DNA of 15,257 nucleotides from an uncultured Pseudomonadota bacterium (lineage in GTDB: Bacteria; Lernaellota; Lernaellaia; Lernaellales; Lernaellaceae). The number at the start of each line of letters is the position of its first letter. The first letter of the stretch is position 1. The translations under genes were made by a program, and so were the position numbers. The stretch is taken from positions 1 through 15,257 of the forward strand of contig CALBTQ010000084.1 in NCBI GenBank assembly GCA_937967875.1. The letters are read 5' to 3'. The notes beneath the pieces are model-generated. The model did not search any database. It was given only the letters and a program-made list of their open reading frames with translations, and had not been told where the DNA came from. Below are positions 13,985-15,257 of the stretch, piece after piece.

Positions 13985-15121
13985 ATGGCGCGTAAAAATC
14001 CGGTGCGGCGCAAAAAGCGACGGACGAGCTATCCGCTGGCCGGCGTGTCGCCGGGCACCTTCCGCCCCGACCCGCTGGCAGTGCAATCCGCCGTTCAGGT
14101 GTTCGCCTACGGGCCGGAGGAATGCAAGGAACTGCAACCGCAACACCTGGCGGACGTGCAACCGTTGCTCGGCGCGTATCCGGCGGTCTGGGTGAACATC
14201 GACGGCCTGGCCGACCTGGAGTTGATCGAGCAGCTCGAACAGGTTTTCGGCCTGCACCGTCTGACCGTCGACGACATCGTCAACGTCGGCCAGCGCGTGA
14301 AAATCGAAGAGTACGAAAACGGTTATTACATTGTCGTTCACATGAGCGACAAGGACAATCCGTTGCGCACCGAACAAATCAGCCTGTTTCTTGCCGCCGG
14401 GCTGGTGATCACCGTGCAGGAACGGCCGGGCGACCGCTTCGACCCGATCCGCGAACGCCTGCGCGCCAACCGCGGCCGCCTGCGCAAGATGGGCGCCGAC
14501 TACCTGCTCTACGCGCTGCTGGACACGATCATCGACTCGCACTTTCCCATGCTCGAAGCCTTCGACGAACAACTCGAAGCGCTCGAGGACGAAATCATCG
14601 CCCACCCGGCGCGCGACATCAGCGGTCGCATTCACCAAGTCAAAAGCGACCTGCTGGCGCAGAAAAAATCGATGTGGCCGCTCAAAGACGTGCTCACCGA
14701 ACTGCTGCACGACGATTCGCCGCTGATCGGCGAGGCCACGCAGGTCTTTTTTCGTGACTGCTTCGACCACACCATGCGCATCATCGAGTCGTTGGAAAGC
14801 CACCGCGAAAAGGCCACCGGGCTGATGGACCTGTACATCTCCACCGTCAGCAACAACATGAACGAGATCATGAAGGTGCTCACGATCATCGCGACGATTT
14901 TCATTCCGTTGTCGTTCATCGCCGGTCTGTACGGCATGAACTTCAATCCGCAGGCGTCGCGATGGAACATGCCCGAACTCAATTGGGCTTTCGGCTATCC
15001 CTTCGCGCTGGCCCTGATGTCGCTGGTGGCCGGTGGATTGCTGGTGTATTTCCGCTGGAAAGGCTGGCTGGGCGGCCGCGAGAAAAAATCGGCCAAGGAC
15101 TTTTCCGATAAAAACGAATGA
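13985..15121 (+). CDS. corA: CorA-family Mg2+/Co2+ channel
   Basis: A 378-residue inner-membrane ion channel of normal CorA length. It has a basic N-terminus, an alpha/beta cytoplasmic domain (about 36-160), a long stalk helix (about 180-300), TM1 (about 297-316) ending in the signature YGMNF with GMN at 317-319, a short periplasmic loop (NPQASRWNMPELNW) and TM2 (about 336-356), with a basic cytoplasmic tail. The GMN filter selects hydrated divalent cations, mainly Mg2+, with Co2+ and Ni2+ possible in some members. Start ATG 13985 has AAGGAG 7 nt upstream. The stop overlaps the next ATG. Nickel or cobalt supply to the neighbouring CooC-type system is conceivable, but the gene lies outside that operon and nothing in the sequence links them. 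Confidence 0.95.
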   Translation: MARKNPVRRKKRRTSYPLAGVSPGTFRPDPLAVQSAVQVFAYGPEECKELQPQHLADVQPLLGAYPAVWVNIDGLADLELIEQLEQVFGLHRLTVDDIVNVGQRVKIEEYENGYYIVVHMSDKDNPLRTEQISLFLAAGLVITVQERPGDRFDPIRERLRANRGRLRKMGADYLLYALLDTIIDSHFPMLEAFDEQLEALEDEIIAHPARDISGRIHQVKSDLLAQKKSMWPLKDVLTELLHDDSPLIGEATQVFFRDCFDHTMRIIESLESHREKATGLMDLYISTVSNNMNEIMKVLTIIATIFIPLSFIAGLYGMNFNPQASRWNMPELNWAFGYPFALALMSLVAGGLLVYFRWKGWLGGREKKSAKDFSDKNE

Positions 15122-15205
15122 AAGCGGCGGAACGATTGGGACGAATCTGCCTGTTTCTCTGTCTGGCGGCGCTCGCCGTAACGTTGTTCGCGCCGACGGC
15201 GTACG
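15118..15205 (+). CDS. Start of an exported protein, 3' truncated
   Basis: ATG 15118 overlaps the corA stop (ATGA), implying translational coupling. Twenty-nine residues are readable before the genomic sequence ends. They have a basic start (MKAAERLGR), a hydrophobic core (ICLFLCLAALAVTLF) and a small-residue region (APTA), which together look like a Sec signal peptide; a lipobox is not evident. The rest of the gene is lost because adapter sequence begins at 15206. Its identity cannot be determined. Confidence 0.55.
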
Positions 15206-15257
15206 AGATCGGAAGAGCGTCATGTAGGGAAAGAGTGTAGATCTCGGTGGTCGCCGT
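15206..15257. other. Illumina TruSeq adapter read-through (sequencing artefact)
   Basis: The final 52 bases begin AGATCGGAAGAGCGTC and continue through GTAGGGAAAGAGTGTAGATC and CTCGGTGGTCGCCGT. This is the reverse complement of the Illumina TruSeq universal adapter as I remember it, with one mismatch (A instead of G at 15222). It is not genomic sequence and should be trimmed; any reading frame across 15205/15206 is an artefact. Confidence 0.97.

Noticed and set aside
13886-15223. Minus-strand open frame of about 445 codons opposite corA
   Set aside because: Shadow of the corA coding strand in GC-rich DNA; composition is low-complexity, and its upstream end lies in adapter sequence.
15033-15227. 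Short plus-strand open frame at the right end
   Set aside because: Out of frame within corA, and its last codons are Illumina adapter.

Overview
The window is GC-rich, densely coded DNA from a Gram-negative bacterium. Lipoprotein and Sec signals are visible. The gene families (2-hydroxyacyl-CoA dehydratase/benzoyl-CoA reductase, a CODH/ACS-type domain, CooC) suggest an anaerobic or facultative member of the former Deltaproteobacteria or a related uncultured lineage. This placement is inferred from gene content and composition; there is no marker gene such as rRNA here. I see no tRNA, rRNA, CRISPR array or insertion sequence.

Layout. Positions 1-3708 hold two plus-strand membrane proteins that look like GT39/PMT-type glycosyltransferases; the first is cut by the window start and has a long soluble C-terminal part. 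A lipoprotein prolyl oligopeptidase follows on the minus strand (3696-5807), its 3' end overlapping the second glycosyltransferase. A divergent intergenic region (5808-6053) carries candidate promoters in both directions.

The centre, 6054-13096, is a tightly packed seven-gene plus-strand operon with 2-nt gaps, ATGA overlaps or near-zero spacing. In order it encodes: an alpha-helical repeat protein; two subunits of a 2-hydroxyacyl-CoA dehydratase/double-cubane-type reductase; two different BadF/BcrA-type ATP-dependent activases; a stand-alone protein resembling the middle domain of the acetyl-CoA synthase beta subunit (CdhC/AcsB), ending in a CX2CX5C motif; and a CooC-type ATPase. The likely theme is ATP-driven electron transfer at very low potential onto an iron-sulfur (possibly double-cubane) enzyme, with a metallocluster-maturation ATPase and an ACS-derived module attached. 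The substrate cannot be read from the sequence. This combination is the most interesting thing in the window.

The right end holds a minus-strand DUF1571-like exported protein (13074-13835), a CorA-type Mg2+/Co2+ channel (13985-15121), and the start of a translationally coupled exported protein. The last 52 bases (15206-15257) are not genomic: they match the Illumina TruSeq adapter with one mismatch and should be trimmed.
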